Origin: Spirogloea muscicola
Lineage: Eukaryota > Streptophyta > Zygnematophyceae > Spirogloeales > Spirogloeaceae
Length of the DNA: 37,023 nucleotides
Reading direction: 5' to 3'
Assembly: GCA_009602725.1 (NCBI GenBank)
Contig: WELB01000021.1
Location: 588,015-625,037 of the forward strand
Shown here: piece after piece, positions 1-9,016 of the stretch
How the letters are laid out: the number at the start of each line of letters is the position of its first letter
Position numbering within the stretch: the stretch's first letter is position 1
Program-made: the position numbers and the translations under genes
The notes under the pieces: model-generated
Database searches by the model: none
What the model was told of the DNA's origin: nothing
What the model saw: only the letters and a program-made list of their open reading frames with translations

Positions 1-286
1 CGCTGTCGCCGACGTCGCCGGCGCCGCCCCGCTCCCCGCCGCCCCACCCGCGCGCTCTCGGCGCCGCCCTCGGAGCCGGAGTCCGTAATACACCCCTCCA
101 AGCTCGCTTGGCCGCGGCTCGCCCTCCTCCTCACCGCCATTTACCAATCCGTCACCGCGCCATCGCCGCAGTCACCACCGCCATCCCCCTTCCCATCGCC
201 ATCGCCTTCATCGGCATCGCCTTCATCGCCCCCCCCATCTCCTCCGCCGCCGTCACCATCGCCAGCGGAGCTCGACCGCGTGCAGT

Positions 287-349
287 GCCCCCGATGTCCC
301 AAGGCGTGTAAGAACGCCAAGGGTCTCGCCGTCCACCCGCGCTCCTGCC
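287..349 (+). other. C2HC zinc finger remnant in copy 1
   Basis: In the frame starting TGC at 287 the reading is C-x2-C-x12-H-x3-C (CPRCPK...HPRSC). The same spacing occurs twice in copy 5 (28116-28178 and 28803-28865). N-terminal Cys/His fingers are typical of RLE-type non-LTR retrotransposons, where they help bind target DNA. No start codon is needed here, since the frame is an internal part of a longer ORF entering from the left. Confidence 0.65.
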
Positions 350-908
350 TGAAGCGCGCTAGCCTCGCCGGCGCGGCGCCTGCTGCGGCAGCCGCGGCTT
401 GCGGCCCCACTGCCCCTGTCCGGGCAGGCAGCCTCAGCCCAGGAACATAGCACGGAGCAGCACATAGCGCCTTCCGCCCGTGAGACGCAACGGGCACCCT
501 CTATCGCCTCAGCCCTTGACTTGTGAAGGGCTGCCAGAGGTGAACTCGCTCTCTCCACCGGATACCGTATCTCCTGGGCGTGATGCTGTCTCTGACGTTC
601 CTGTGAGGGCGTCTCCTGCGACAGAGGGGCCGCAGCTGCAGCGGCCCGCCGCGCCGTCGCCACCACTGCCGTCGCCTACACCAACGCCCCTTCCTCCGCA
701 GCCGGCAGGGCCAGCAGCCCCTCCTGGAGCGCGTCCAGTTGTTCGAGAGCGGACATTGGGAGGAGCTTCTGGCGCGCCACGACGCAGCCGTGGCAGCATC
801 GGCAGCTAATCGAGGTGACGCGCGCACAGCGCCTGACAGGGCCTCCAACGTCCGCCGGGCTCTGCGCTTCGGTCACGCGGGCGAGCTGTCCAGGGCGGTC
901 CAGACTCG

Positions 909-1380
909 GTGCTGGCGCCCACCAACGCAGCAACCAGGGCGGCCCTGGAGTCCCTGTACCCTGCAGCTTGCACCCCCCTGCCCCCGTGGCTGGCCACCTA
1001 CACACCACCGGAGGAGGTGGTCCTTGAAGCCCTGCGGAAGGCTCTGCAGAGCAGCCGCCGCGCCGCCGCTGGAGGACCTTCCCACATGCTCACCGAGCAT
1101 CTTCTGAAACTCTTTCTGGAGGGGAACCGGCTGACTGTCAGGCACTCCATCAGGTGTGCCAGCTCCTCGCTCGCGACCAGGTCCCGGCCAGCATTTGCGG
1201 CGTCCTGTGCACCGGTACACTGTAGGTGCTCAGCAAGGCCGGCGGGGGGGGTCAGGCGCATCGCCATCGGTGAGGTGATCTACTGTATGGTGGGGCGCGC
1301 ACTATGTCAACAGCACGCGGGCCAGGCCCAGGCACACCTGGCGCCCCAAAAGTTTGGCGCGGGGCTGCGGAGCGGCGGTG
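909..1380 (+). pseudogene. Reverse transcriptase N-terminal fragment, copy 1
   Basis: The frame reads a conserved block ending AAAGGPSHMLTEHL, then LSKAGGGVRRIAIGEV. The second part corresponds to the NGGVRPIAVGEVLRR block just upstream of the RT palm in many non-LTR elements. The same segment in copy 5 is at 29514-29880. It stops where the deletion begins at about 1378, so motif A (D..NAFNS), motif B (RQGDP) and motif C (YADD) are all absent. Only the N-terminal RT region remains and no polymerase activity is possible. Confidence 0.75.
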
Positions 1381-1738
1381 TGAGGCGGCCTACCTGGGCA
1401 GCTGGGCTCAGGTTGCAGCCCTCATGTGCCAGCGATTCATCGTTCACGGCCAGCGCGCCCTGGAGCGGGCGGCAGCTGAAGTGGAGATCGGCCAGCTGCC
1501 CTTCCAGGCTGCCCTCCGTCCTGCCCGCGACGGGCTCCTGACGGTCCACTCTAACATGTCGGAGCAGGCCGTCCTTTTCATCCACCTCGCCAACACCCCT
1601 GACCTGCGTGCCCAGGCACGCTACACGGCGCTGGTGGAGAAAGCGGCCTTTGACCAGGTGGTGGAGCTTCTCCCTCCGCCTGACCTTCGAGGACGCGCCC
1701 GGCTCCTCTCAGCCCCCCCCCCTGGGGCGGCGGCGTAG
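1381..1738 (+). pseudogene. Post-RT connecting segment, copy 1
   Basis: This open stretch matches 30745-31052 of copy 5 closely, for example CQRFIVHGQRALERAAAEVE against CQRFLVHGQRALERAAAEVE. It would lie between the RT thumb and the C-terminal zinc motif. It is fused directly to the RT N-terminal remnant by the deletion and ends at a stop at 1736-1738. Its function is not known beyond being a linker in this element family. Confidence 0.65.
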
Positions 1739-1771
1739 TTATCAGCGCTCCCACTATACGCGGCGCTCACC

Positions 1772-2538
1772 ATGCCAGATGAGGTCTTCCGGACAGCGGT
1801 CCACCGGCTCTTGGGCCTCCTCCCTCCCTGCCTCGTGGGCGTCACTCAGTGCGAGTGCGGTGCTCGTCACGCCAACCCTGCGGAGCTGGCTGCGCACATG
1901 CTCCGTTGCGCGCACGGGGGTGAGAGAAGACCGATTCCCACGACCTCCTGCGAGATGGCATGCAGGGGGTGTTCATGGAGGCGGGCTACAAGGTGGCCGT
2001 GGAAAATATCTCAATAATGCCCATCCAGCTGGATTCAGACGGCCAGCTCCATACCTGACGCGCCGACCTGGTCGCCATCCCGCCCGGCGGCGGTCCCCGC
2101 ATCATCGCCGATGTGGTGACTACTGACTGCGTCGACTCTGCCAATCTTACCAGATCGGCGTCAACTGCAGGGCACGCGGTCGGCCTGACGGCGCGGGGCA
2201 AGGAGCGCATTCACGTGGATCACCCGGTTGGTGATGAATTCGCGGCCCTGGCGATCGACGTACACGGGGCTTTCGGCAGCTGTTGGCTGGATCTCCTCCA
2301 GGGACTTGCCCGTCAGGCCATCAAACGGCGGCCAGGTCTGCCAGGGGCGTTGCCCGGCTTCAACGCCCCCGGTTCGCTCGCCCAGGTGTTCCGTATGCAC
2401 CTGGCGGTTCCAACGCTCCCCAGCCCACGCTGTCCACACGCCAGCAGGCCATGCTATGGCTGCTGCCTCTGGGTCTCGTCGGAGTGCCTTCTGACTTGCA
2501 GCGACTCCGACTTGATGCTGCTCAGTCGCGGGTACTGA
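1772..2538 (+). pseudogene. C-terminal zinc motif and RLE-like endonuclease domain, copy 1
   Basis: The frame from 1772 (MPDEVFRTAVHRL) carries C-E-C-x12-H-x3-C (about 1850-1911), the cysteine/histidine motif that precedes the restriction-like endonuclease (RLE) in R2-like elements. A frameshift follows. The endonuclease-like part reads VAVENISIMPIQ, then RADLVAIPPGGGPRIIADVV, where the two aspartates sit as in a PD-(D/E)xK core, followed by DHPVGDEFAALAIDVHGAFG. A TGA at 2056-2058 interrupts RADLV; copy 5 has an arginine codon there. RLE assignment is by layout and motif and is not proven. Confidence 0.6.
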
Positions 2539-2571
2539 GCTTCCCTCTGCATCGTCTCGTGTTTTGTAGTG

Positions 2572-2690
2572 TAGTCCTTTTTTCGGCAGCTCTTTTCTTT
2601 GGCTTTGGACATTGTCCATTCTTTTGGGGCTGGCTTTGCCAGCCCCTCTTTTCTATGGGCGAGCACTTTCTTTCTCTCACAGAGAAGGCG
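2572..2690 (-). repeat. Rep-B dispersed repeat with GGGGCTGGC hairpin
   Basis: It contains a perfect hairpin (GGGGCTGGC TTT GCCAGCCCC, 2627-2647) and the palindrome TGGACATTGTCCA. The reverse complement matches 13611-13711 and 24827-24930 almost base for base over about 100 bp. It is followed by the GGCGCGCGGTGC motif that also marks Rep-D. No coding potential is evident. Confidence 0.7.
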
Positions 2691-2964
2691 CGCGGTGCTT
2701 ATGACATTGAAAGTTGACTTCTCTCACAGGGTCACTGAGAGTTTCGTAGCTGCTTAGTCTCCTCTTGTGCTTGTATTTCTTAATGCTTCCCCTGGCCCCT
2801 CCTCGCACTTTGTTATTCATTTCGGGCTGGCCTTTTCCAGCCAAACCAGAGGCGCTAGCTCTAAACTAGGGAACGATGAGTGAGGAGCAGCCTCCTCACT
2901 CGTTGTTATTGAGTGATTCATCCTTCCCTACTTTATCATGCGAATCCGACAGGCTAACTGGGAG

Positions 2965-3170
2965 CTGTAGCGCCACCATGGAAGAAGTGGCTCTCCCAAT
3001 GGGGGCAAGTGCTGTGAGAAGCCAGCCCGAAAGGAATTGACAAGGTTAGAAGGGGCCAGACTACAAGCTAAGCAGCTACTAAGGGGCCTGAAGAGGCTAT
3101 GGCAGAACGGGGGAGAATGGACAACTCAGTAGTTACGAGTAAGGAGCCTCAAATCCGAAAGTTTAGAGCT
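2965..3170 (-). repeat. Rep-A/Rep-C dispersed repeat
   Basis: Read on the plus strand it runs GAAGTGGCTCTCCCAATGG, GGGCAAG, GCCAGCCCGAAA, then AAGCAGCTACTAAGGGGCCT and GGCAGAACGGGGGA. Copies occur at 12699-12922, 25295-25455 (opposite strand), 26085-26150 and 27370-27500. The core GGGCTG...CAGCCC can fold as a hairpin. The stretch from 2690 to 2965 shows no gene. Confidence 0.65.
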
Positions 3171-3187
3171 AGCGCCTCTGGCCCCTC

Positions 3188-3450
3188 GTGGTTTGGCCCC
3201 TTCGAACCTTGTCAATCACTTTGGGGCTGGCTTCTCACAGCCTCTTGCCCCCATTGGAAGAGCCACGTCTTCTTCCCAGCCCCTATCCTCTGTTGGCGAG
3301 CCCTTCTCTCCTTTTGCGGCATCGAAGAAGCAAGCGCGGCCAGATTAACTGGTGGCTGGGAGAGGCCAGCCCAAAAGAATGGACAAGGTCTGAAGGCGGG
3401 ATCTGGCCCCTCCAGACCTTTGGGCTGGCCTCTCACAGCCACCAGTCATT
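3188..3450 (+). repeat. Rep-A copy followed by Rep-F pair
   Basis: 3188-3290 is Rep-A in the opposite orientation to 2965-3060, making an inverted pair around the Rep-C part. 3338-3400 and 3395-3450 are Rep-F in opposite orientations: ACTGGTGGCTGGGAGAGGCC then GGGCTGGCCTCTCACAGCC. Rep-F recurs at 11637-11700, 18838-18915, 25880-26010, 26405-26530 and 27516-27550. Confidence 0.6.
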
Positions 3451-4810
3451 GTGGAAGCGCTGTTGTTTTCGGAGAGCTCACTCCTTCCACTGCTCTTTAA
3501 CTATCAGCAGCCGCATTCTCCCAGCCAATAAACCCCAGCCAAAACCCCGGCCCGCCGCCAGGCCGCTGGACGCGCGCGCGCTCCTGGCGGCCATGGCGGC
3601 CGCAGCGGCCGCCGCCGCTGCCTCCTCCCCTCTTGCTCCTCTCTCCCCTCCACACTCTCTCCCCCCTCTCCGGCTTCTCACGGCCGCCATTGTAGCACCG
3701 GCAGCCGCATCCTTCTCGGCACCGCCACCTCCGCTGCCGCCCTTCCCTCCACCGGCCCTCGCCTCCGTCATCGCCACCTCCGCCGTCTCCCTCGCCGCCG
3801 CCGCCGCCACTTCAGCTGCCTCCCTCTCTGCCGCCTCCATTGCCTCCTCCACCGCCATTTGCTCCATCTCGCATGCTGTGCAAGCACTGCCAGCGGCCCA
3901 CCAAGGTCGCCGTGGCCTGGCCCAGAACTAGAACCTAAACCCCTGCGTTGGCTCCATGACGGAGCGGAGCCGGCGCGGCATGCAGCTTCAGCGGATGTTA
4001 CCCGTGGCGGCTATGGGAGGACTGTCCCACCGAGGCCAGCGTAGCCCGGCCGCCATCACTGGCAGTGGGCTGTGGCCTCAAACCGGCTGCCGTCCACAGG
4101 CAGGCCGCGCATCTCCTCCTGCGCCATGTTCCCCGTTGGACGCGCCAGCATCTTTGAGGCGCTCATCGCCCGGGGACGATGAACCTCCTGGCGCACCGTG
4201 AGCCGCAGTGGCAGCGGCTGCACCCAGTCGTTATGCCTCGCGCACGACGCCGACGCCTGACAGGGCAGCAGCCGTTTTGAGTGCTCTTCGCCTTGGGCTC
4301 GCCGGCGGGCTCTCACGGGCTGTGCACTCACTGGCGACTCTTTGCTGCTACCTGCGAATCCTGCAAGCAGACGAGCCCTGGAAGCCCCCCCTCCCCATGC
4401 ACGCGCATCTCTCCCCCCTGGCTGCCCTCCTTTGAGCTGCAAGAGGAAGTGGTACTTGATGCTGCTGCCCTCTGCAAGGCGCTCCAGAACCACCAACGCG
4501 CAGCCGCAGGTGGCCCCTCCCACATGCCTCCGGAGCAATAGCTTTTCTTAGACGGAGAGGACTCGAACATTCAAGTGCTGCTCCACGTGTGTCAGGCTCG
4601 TCTCGGGCGACAAGGTGCCATCAGCCACGCACAAGCTGCTCTGCCCTAGCACCCTGCTCGCCATTGACAAAACCAATGGCGGAGTCCATCCCATTGCCAT
4701 TGGTTAATGATTGTGCCGCCTGGTGGCGTGCACGCTATGGCAGCAATATCTGGGGCAGGCGCAGGCCCACCTTGCACCCCACCAGTACGGCGCTGGGTTG
4801 AGAAGCGGCG

Positions 4811-5060
4811 GTGAAGCTGTGGGCCACGGAGTTCGAGCGAGCTTGGACCTGCACCCAGTCTGGATGGTCTTGGCTTGTTGACGTGAGAGACTTATTCAAC
4901 AGTGTGGAACGCAGCGCCATCATCGAGGAGCTGCACGGCGCCTTCCCTTCCCTCCTTCCCTTTTCTCGCCTTAGCTATGGCCAGGCCAGCGACCTCCTAT
5001 GTGGACAGGGAGCAGCAAGGTGGAGATACTGCATTTCCAGACGGGCACTCGCCAGGGGGA
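4811..5060 (+). pseudogene. RT palm fragment with motifs A and B, copy 2
   Basis: The frame from 4811 reads WLVDVRDLFNSVERSAIIEE, corresponding to VDVRNAFNSVDRDVIAEE in copy 5; the catalytic Asp of motif A is kept. At about 5015-5050 a second frame gives ILHFQTGTRQG followed by a frameshift in a G run, then DPMPGF. These are motif B residues. Motif C is not found downstream, so the polymerase is dead. Confidence 0.65.
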
Positions 5061-6009
5061 TCCTATGCCGGGGTTTCTCTCGCGCTGGCTCTTACCCGCG
5101 CTTTAAAGGCCACTGCGGCGGCGCATCCGCCATCCTTATCTTGGCAGCCTGGGGAACATGTTGGCAGCCACCGCCACCCTCGAGCAGCAGCTGGCCGCCC
5201 TCAGCTTGTCCTTCCAGACTCCTCCGGGCGGCCTCACCATCTTGCCCTCCCCGCCCCGGGCACACCATCTTTTGTGGAGGAGCAGCTGCGAGCCCGGCTA
5301 CAGGAGCACCTCCGGCCGGCTCTCCCCCTCACCGGGCTGCAGGACATGCAGCTGGCACTGGCCATGCTCAACAAGAGCATACTGCAGTGTCCCCTCTACC
5401 TCGCGTGGGCTACCCTCTCTCAAGAGGTGATGGCGGCCTCGACTGCCGATCGCTTGCCCGCACCTGCAGGCTTGCGTACCCGGGAAGCTGGGCGCAGGTT
5501 GCTGCGTCGGAGTCACAGCGCTTCCTCCTCAATGGGCGGCGTGGGTTGGAGCTGGCGCAGCGGAAGTGGAGACCGGCTCACTGGCGTTCCAAGTGGCGCT
5601 CTGCGCGGCCCACCAAGTGCTGCTTGAAGAGCACCCGACCCTGGCAGGGAGCGCGGTTTCCTCTGCGCACCTTACGCACACTGCCGACTTGCGGGCGCAA
5701 GTGCTCATGTGGCCGGGCTTGACAAGGCGGCCTTCGCGACCTCGTTGCCGCTACTCCCAAAGATGGACGTGCGCTGGCATGCCCGGCTGCGATCGGCATC
5801 CTCACCTGGCGGGGCGGCCTCGCTCGCGGCTCTTCCACTGTACAATGCCCTGCAGATGCCAGACAAGAGCTTTTGAACGGACGTCCAACACCTCCTGGGC
5901 CTTCCTCTGGTATGTCTTTAAGTAGTGCTGCAATTGAAATTAGGCTAACAGCGGTGGATACATCGGAACTGGCTGCTTATGTCCTCCGCTGCTCACGACC
6001 TCCTCAGGA

Positions 6010-6345
6010 TTGCAATGTCTGGCATTTGTTTTGGATGCAGGGTACACATTGGTTATTGAAAACACGTCCATCATGTCCATCCTGCAGAGGGCTGACAGAA
6101 TCCATGCGCGGAGGGTCGACCTGGTGGCCACCATGCCAGGGCGGGGGCCCGCTCATCATTGTTGACGTGGTCACCGTAGACGTGGTTGACTGCTCCAATC
6201 CGGGGTTCTCTGCTTCGAAGGCTGGGCAGCGAACGCCGCTCATGGCAAAGCGGCCGCGTACACGGACCATCCAGACGGGGACAACTTCGACTTATTGGAC
6301 ATTGATTTGCACGGGGCTTTTGGGTGTCAGTGGCTAGACCTTGCG
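6010..6345 (+). pseudogene. RLE-like C-terminal domain, copy 2
   Basis: The reading includes LDAGYTLVIENTSIMSILQR, RRVDLVATMPGRGP and, after a frameshift, LIIVDVVTVDVVD and TDHPDGDNFD. It aligns with 31330-31640 of copy 5. The D of VDLV and the D of VDVV are the candidate metal-binding acids. The domain stops at the junction with TEX1. Confidence 0.6.
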
Positions 6346-6880
6346 CCATGTCGTCCTCTTCTTCCGAGCGATGTAAGGCAAGGCTAGTGCATTTCACTTG
6401 TAGCAGCATAGGGCATGCATTGCGTAGCCGTCGGGCACGGGTAAGTGCATGCTTTTGTCAATCTGCTTTGGCGCACACGGGTTGTAAGCGAAGCGGTATA
6501 AGCCTGCCGCCGCTGATCAACGTGGCGAGACAGACTGGCAGACATTGTGCATGCCCTCTGTATAAGGCTTCCTTTGTTGCCTTTGCATTTATGAGGGAGG
6601 CTCAAAGGGGACAATGTAATGAGAAGGTGGCATCCTGAAGAGGATTTTTCACTCTATTCAACAGCCGGGTGATTGGACTATTATTGCCTTGTTCCATTGT
6701 GAAGACATGGGCTGGCGTCAAAGTTCGAGTGTCGCGAATTTAGGAAGGATAGAAGACAAACTTGAAGCCACCTTTCAGCCGCTCTGTGGCAGCTCGGCGC
6801 ATGTTCATTGTGACATCGTTATGACTCTCTGTACTGCGCAAGCATGACTCCTCTGCAAGTTTCTCAGGGTCAAAGACCCC

Positions 6881-6886
6881 TTTATT
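6881..6886 (-). promoter_or_regulatory. AATAAA polyadenylation signal candidate, TEX1
   Basis: The plus strand reads TTTATT, which is AATAAA on the minus strand, about 400 nt past the TEX1 stop. The same position holds AATAAA in TEX2 (16566-16571) and TEX3 (22978-22983), inside an otherwise diverged stretch. Confidence 0.5.
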
Positions 6887-7126
6887 AGAGGGAGGTGGAG
6901 CTGGAAAAAATGCTGCAAGTGGTGGGAGTTAAAATGCACGGCTCGCAACTGAAAAATGTTGCATTGTTAGGGGCAACCACTTCAGGCAGATGTCTGTCTG
7001 CCCTGGCTAATAAGTACAGTAATTTCGACAGATGTGGCTGATCTGTGAGACCAAGCCGGAAATAACAGTGAAGCACAAGGTCGTCAGTGCTCAGTTACAA
7101 TACTTTACTAAGCGAGCTGCTGGAAG

Positions 7127-7173
7127 GATGATAGAACAGCACCCTCATAGAGGTGGTATGGGGGTGTTGTATC
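7127..7173 (-). other. Conserved hairpin in TEX1 3' UTR
   Basis: CACCCTCATA (7139-7148) pairs with TATGGGGGTG about 8 nt on. A longer and cleaner version is in TEX3 (23211-23263) and a diverged one in TEX4 (about 33488-33529). It lies between the stop codon and the polyadenylation signal. Confidence 0.4.
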
Positions 7174-8066
7174 TCAGCCATTCTCGTACATGACATTCTA
7201 CATTGTATCTTACCATATGGCATTTTACATCCTTGGCAGCAGCTAGGTTGCGACTTTGAAGAGCTAGTATGTACACCATGTACCCTTCTAAGCCTGTATG
7301 TATATCACAGGCTCAGAAGTATCTGGTAGGCCGTCCCAATCCTGTAACAGGTTGATGAAACCCAAGCTCTTGAGCAATGTCCGGTCCGCCTCGGGCAGGA
7401 TTGCTGTTGGTGCCTGGTCAAGGCACTGATCACTTGTTTGAGAATCAGTAAATCCAACTTGTCTAATGAAGACTATGAGGACACTGCGCAGCGGGAGCTG
7501 ACTAGTGTTTGTATATGTCGTTTGGAACACAAATTGTCTACCAAGCACGTTTTTGATGGCAAGGAGCATCTTAGCACTTGCGTGTGCAGTCTCCACCAAA
7601 GGATTTAGCAGGGCCGACTGCCTGAGAGAAGAAGCGCAGACGATTGAACGCAAAAAAGTGAATGCAAGAAATGCTGCAGCACTGCATTGAGACAGAGTCG
7701 CACCTCGCGGACTGGAGGTTAATTCTGCCGGTGTCCGCGATTTACTGCCTACAGGACAGATTGAGCAGATGCACACATCAGCGGCATTAAGACAATGACA
7801 GGCATGAGGGCTTGACCATGCATTTTGCACCTGCCATGTCATCTCAGCAAAAGCAGTATGGCCCTTTTTTGTGTTCTCGGGTGGCCATCACTTCATTCAA
7901 TGAGAAGTTGAGGTCACACTCTCAGATTGGACATCATGCTCTCCACATGGCCAGCTGGATTAGATGCAACGTGATGGATGCACAGATGTGCTCAGTGAGC
8001 CAACTTCTGGCTCTGACCTCTGGGCTTGCAACCAAGGACAGGAGTCAACCTTGGCTATGTGCAGCA

Positions 8067-8457
8067 TGTTGAGCCGCGCCGGCCATGGCGTAGCGACGGC
8101 GGCGGCGACGGCGGCGGCGACCGACGCGGCGGCGACTGGGGAGTGACCGAACTAGGCGGGCCCGAAGGTGTCGAGAAGAGCAAGGGCCAACTGCCCACCA
8201 GTGTCTGATATACCCCAGCCCGACGGCGCGCCCTAGCGCCCGACGGTCAGGATCTCACGGGTCGACCCCAAACCCTACGGTGGAGATCCAATCGATCTAC
8301 CAACCGCTGGGATAAACCCTGGGCCCTCCTAAACCTCGCCTACCACTGTCCGTGATGAGCATCCCAAGGTGCTACAACGCAGCTCCACACAGGACAGCTA
8401 GACCTAGACCATATGAAACTAGCAGCAAAGAGGTTACATGGAACACTCTTTCCAACA
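8067..8457 (-). repeat. 3' LTR of the copia-type element
   Basis: 391 bp, with TG...CA ends extended to the 5-bp inverted ends TGTTG/CAACA. On the minus strand it begins TGTTGGAAAG, a common start for plant-type copia LTRs, and carries a TATATC box (plus strand about 8208-8213). A GC-rich (GGC)n tract occupies 8094-8140. Confidence 0.9.
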
Positions 8458-8467
8458 CTCCCACTCT
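8458..8467 (-). promoter_or_regulatory. Polypurine tract
   Basis: The minus strand reads AGAGTGGGAG immediately before the 3' LTR. It is the expected place for plus-strand DNA priming in reverse transcription. Confidence 0.7.
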
Positions 8468-8508
8468 AGCTAGTATGGGTCTAGCAACTCAAGTCGATGC
8501 CCATGACC

Positions 8509-8934
8509 TCACAACACTCCTAGGCAACAAGTTGAGTTGTACACCAGCTTGTAGCCAAACGCCTTCTTGCGCTCCAGCTGATTCCTCGGCTCCCACTGCT
8601 CCGCAGAGTACTCGATCTTGTACGCCCACTTGCAGACTATCGCCTTCTCGCGACACTGCTGATTTCTCAGCTCCCACTGCTCCGCAGGGTACTTGACCTG
8701 GCAAACCCACTTGCAGCCGCAGCCAATCGCCTTCTCGCGGTACTGCAAATTCTTAAGCTCCCACTGCTCCGCAGGGCACCTGACCTGGTACACCCACTTG
8801 CAGCCGCAGCCGCAGCCAATTGCCTTCTCGCGATACTGCAAATTCTTAAGCTCCCACTGCTCCGCAGGGCACCTAACCTGATCCACCCACTTGCAGCCGC
8901 AGCCGCAGCCAATCGCCTTCTCGCAATACTGCAA
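8509..8934 (-). pseudogene. Tandem repeat resembling the first motif of copia RT
   Basis: Four and a half tandem units, with CGCCTTCTCG marks at 8560, 8641, 8728, 8821 and 8914, give periods of 81, 87, 93 and 93 bp, all multiples of three. The minus-strand frame stays open for 141 codons and repeats a unit with EQWELKNLQYREKAIGC and KWVYQV. Copia RTs begin with a WELVPLP..KKAIGCKWVYKVK motif, so each unit looks like a copy of that RT entry motif. The periods grow by 6 bp through extra GGCTGC (Gly-Cys) hexamers. No catalytic RT motif follows. It is in a different frame from Gag. It could be a remnant of pol expanded by slippage, or a repeat that resembles it by chance. Confidence 0.6.
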
Positions 8935-9016
8935 ACCTGTGCTCCAGGAAACTGCTCAATGCCGCCACACATCCAAGTGGACCCCATCGAGACCACCGAC
9001 TCTGGCCGGTCCTGCA

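Larger units (their letters stand above)
1..2545 (+). mobile_element. RLE-type non-LTR retrotransposon, copy 1 (internally deleted, runs off left edge)
   Basis: This is a decayed non-LTR retrotransposon recognised by alignment with copy 5 (27700-31910). In order it holds a proline-rich N-terminal stretch, a C2HC finger (287-349), an RT N-terminal part (about 909-1378), a post-RT segment (about 1378-1738) and a C-terminal zinc plus RLE-like domain (1772-2470). The RT catalytic palm is missing: the sequence jumps at about 1378 from the segment matching 29885 in copy 5 to that matching 30745, a loss of about 860 bp. Several frameshifts and an in-frame TGA (2056-2058) add to the damage. The 5' end lies outside the window. 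After about 2470 similarity to the element fades. It cannot encode a working protein. Confidence 0.8.
3540..6345 (+). mobile_element. RLE-type non-LTR retrotransposon, copy 2 (degenerate)
   Basis: The order matches copy 5: an Ala/Pro/Ser-rich N-terminus (ATG at 3593), half a Cys finger (LCKHCQ from 3876), RT with motif A (about 4880-4960, VDVRDLFNSVERSAIIEEL), motif B (GTRQG at about 5035), then a zinc and RLE-like C-terminus (ending about 6342, DIDLHGAFGCQWLDL). The YADD segment is missing: the frame passes from AAHP straight to the part after YADD. Motif A has Asn-Ala changed to Asp-Leu. Frameshifts are frequent. The end is cut at 6345, where the TEX1 repeat starts, so the last 150 or so codons seen in copy 5 are absent. 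Confidence 0.75.
6346..8066 (-). pseudogene. TEX1 locus, 3' portion (broken paralogue of the TEX2 gene)
   Basis: This is a minus-strand paralogue of the TEX2 gene (17563-16835), with extended similarity from 6346 to 8066 and again after the LTR insertion (10284-10680). Exon 1 (7888-7831) begins ATG GCC ACC CGA but has one extra base in an A run. The next exon block (7748-7704) is 45 nt, 15 nt shorter than the usual 60, and has a TAA in the expected frame. The terminal exon (acceptor CTCTCAG at 7622, stop at 7288-7290) is well conserved: TSQLPLR, then QAPTAILPEAD and DWDGLPD. A minus-strand AATAAA lies at 6881-6886. The large insertion lies 5' of exon 1. It is probably a pseudogene, of unknown function. 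Confidence 0.55.

Noticed and set aside
7288-7842. A single 184-codon minus-strand gene in TEX1
   Set aside because: The frame runs through an intron and a splice acceptor recognisable by alignment with TEX2; only the part from about 7621 to 7288 is conserved as protein.
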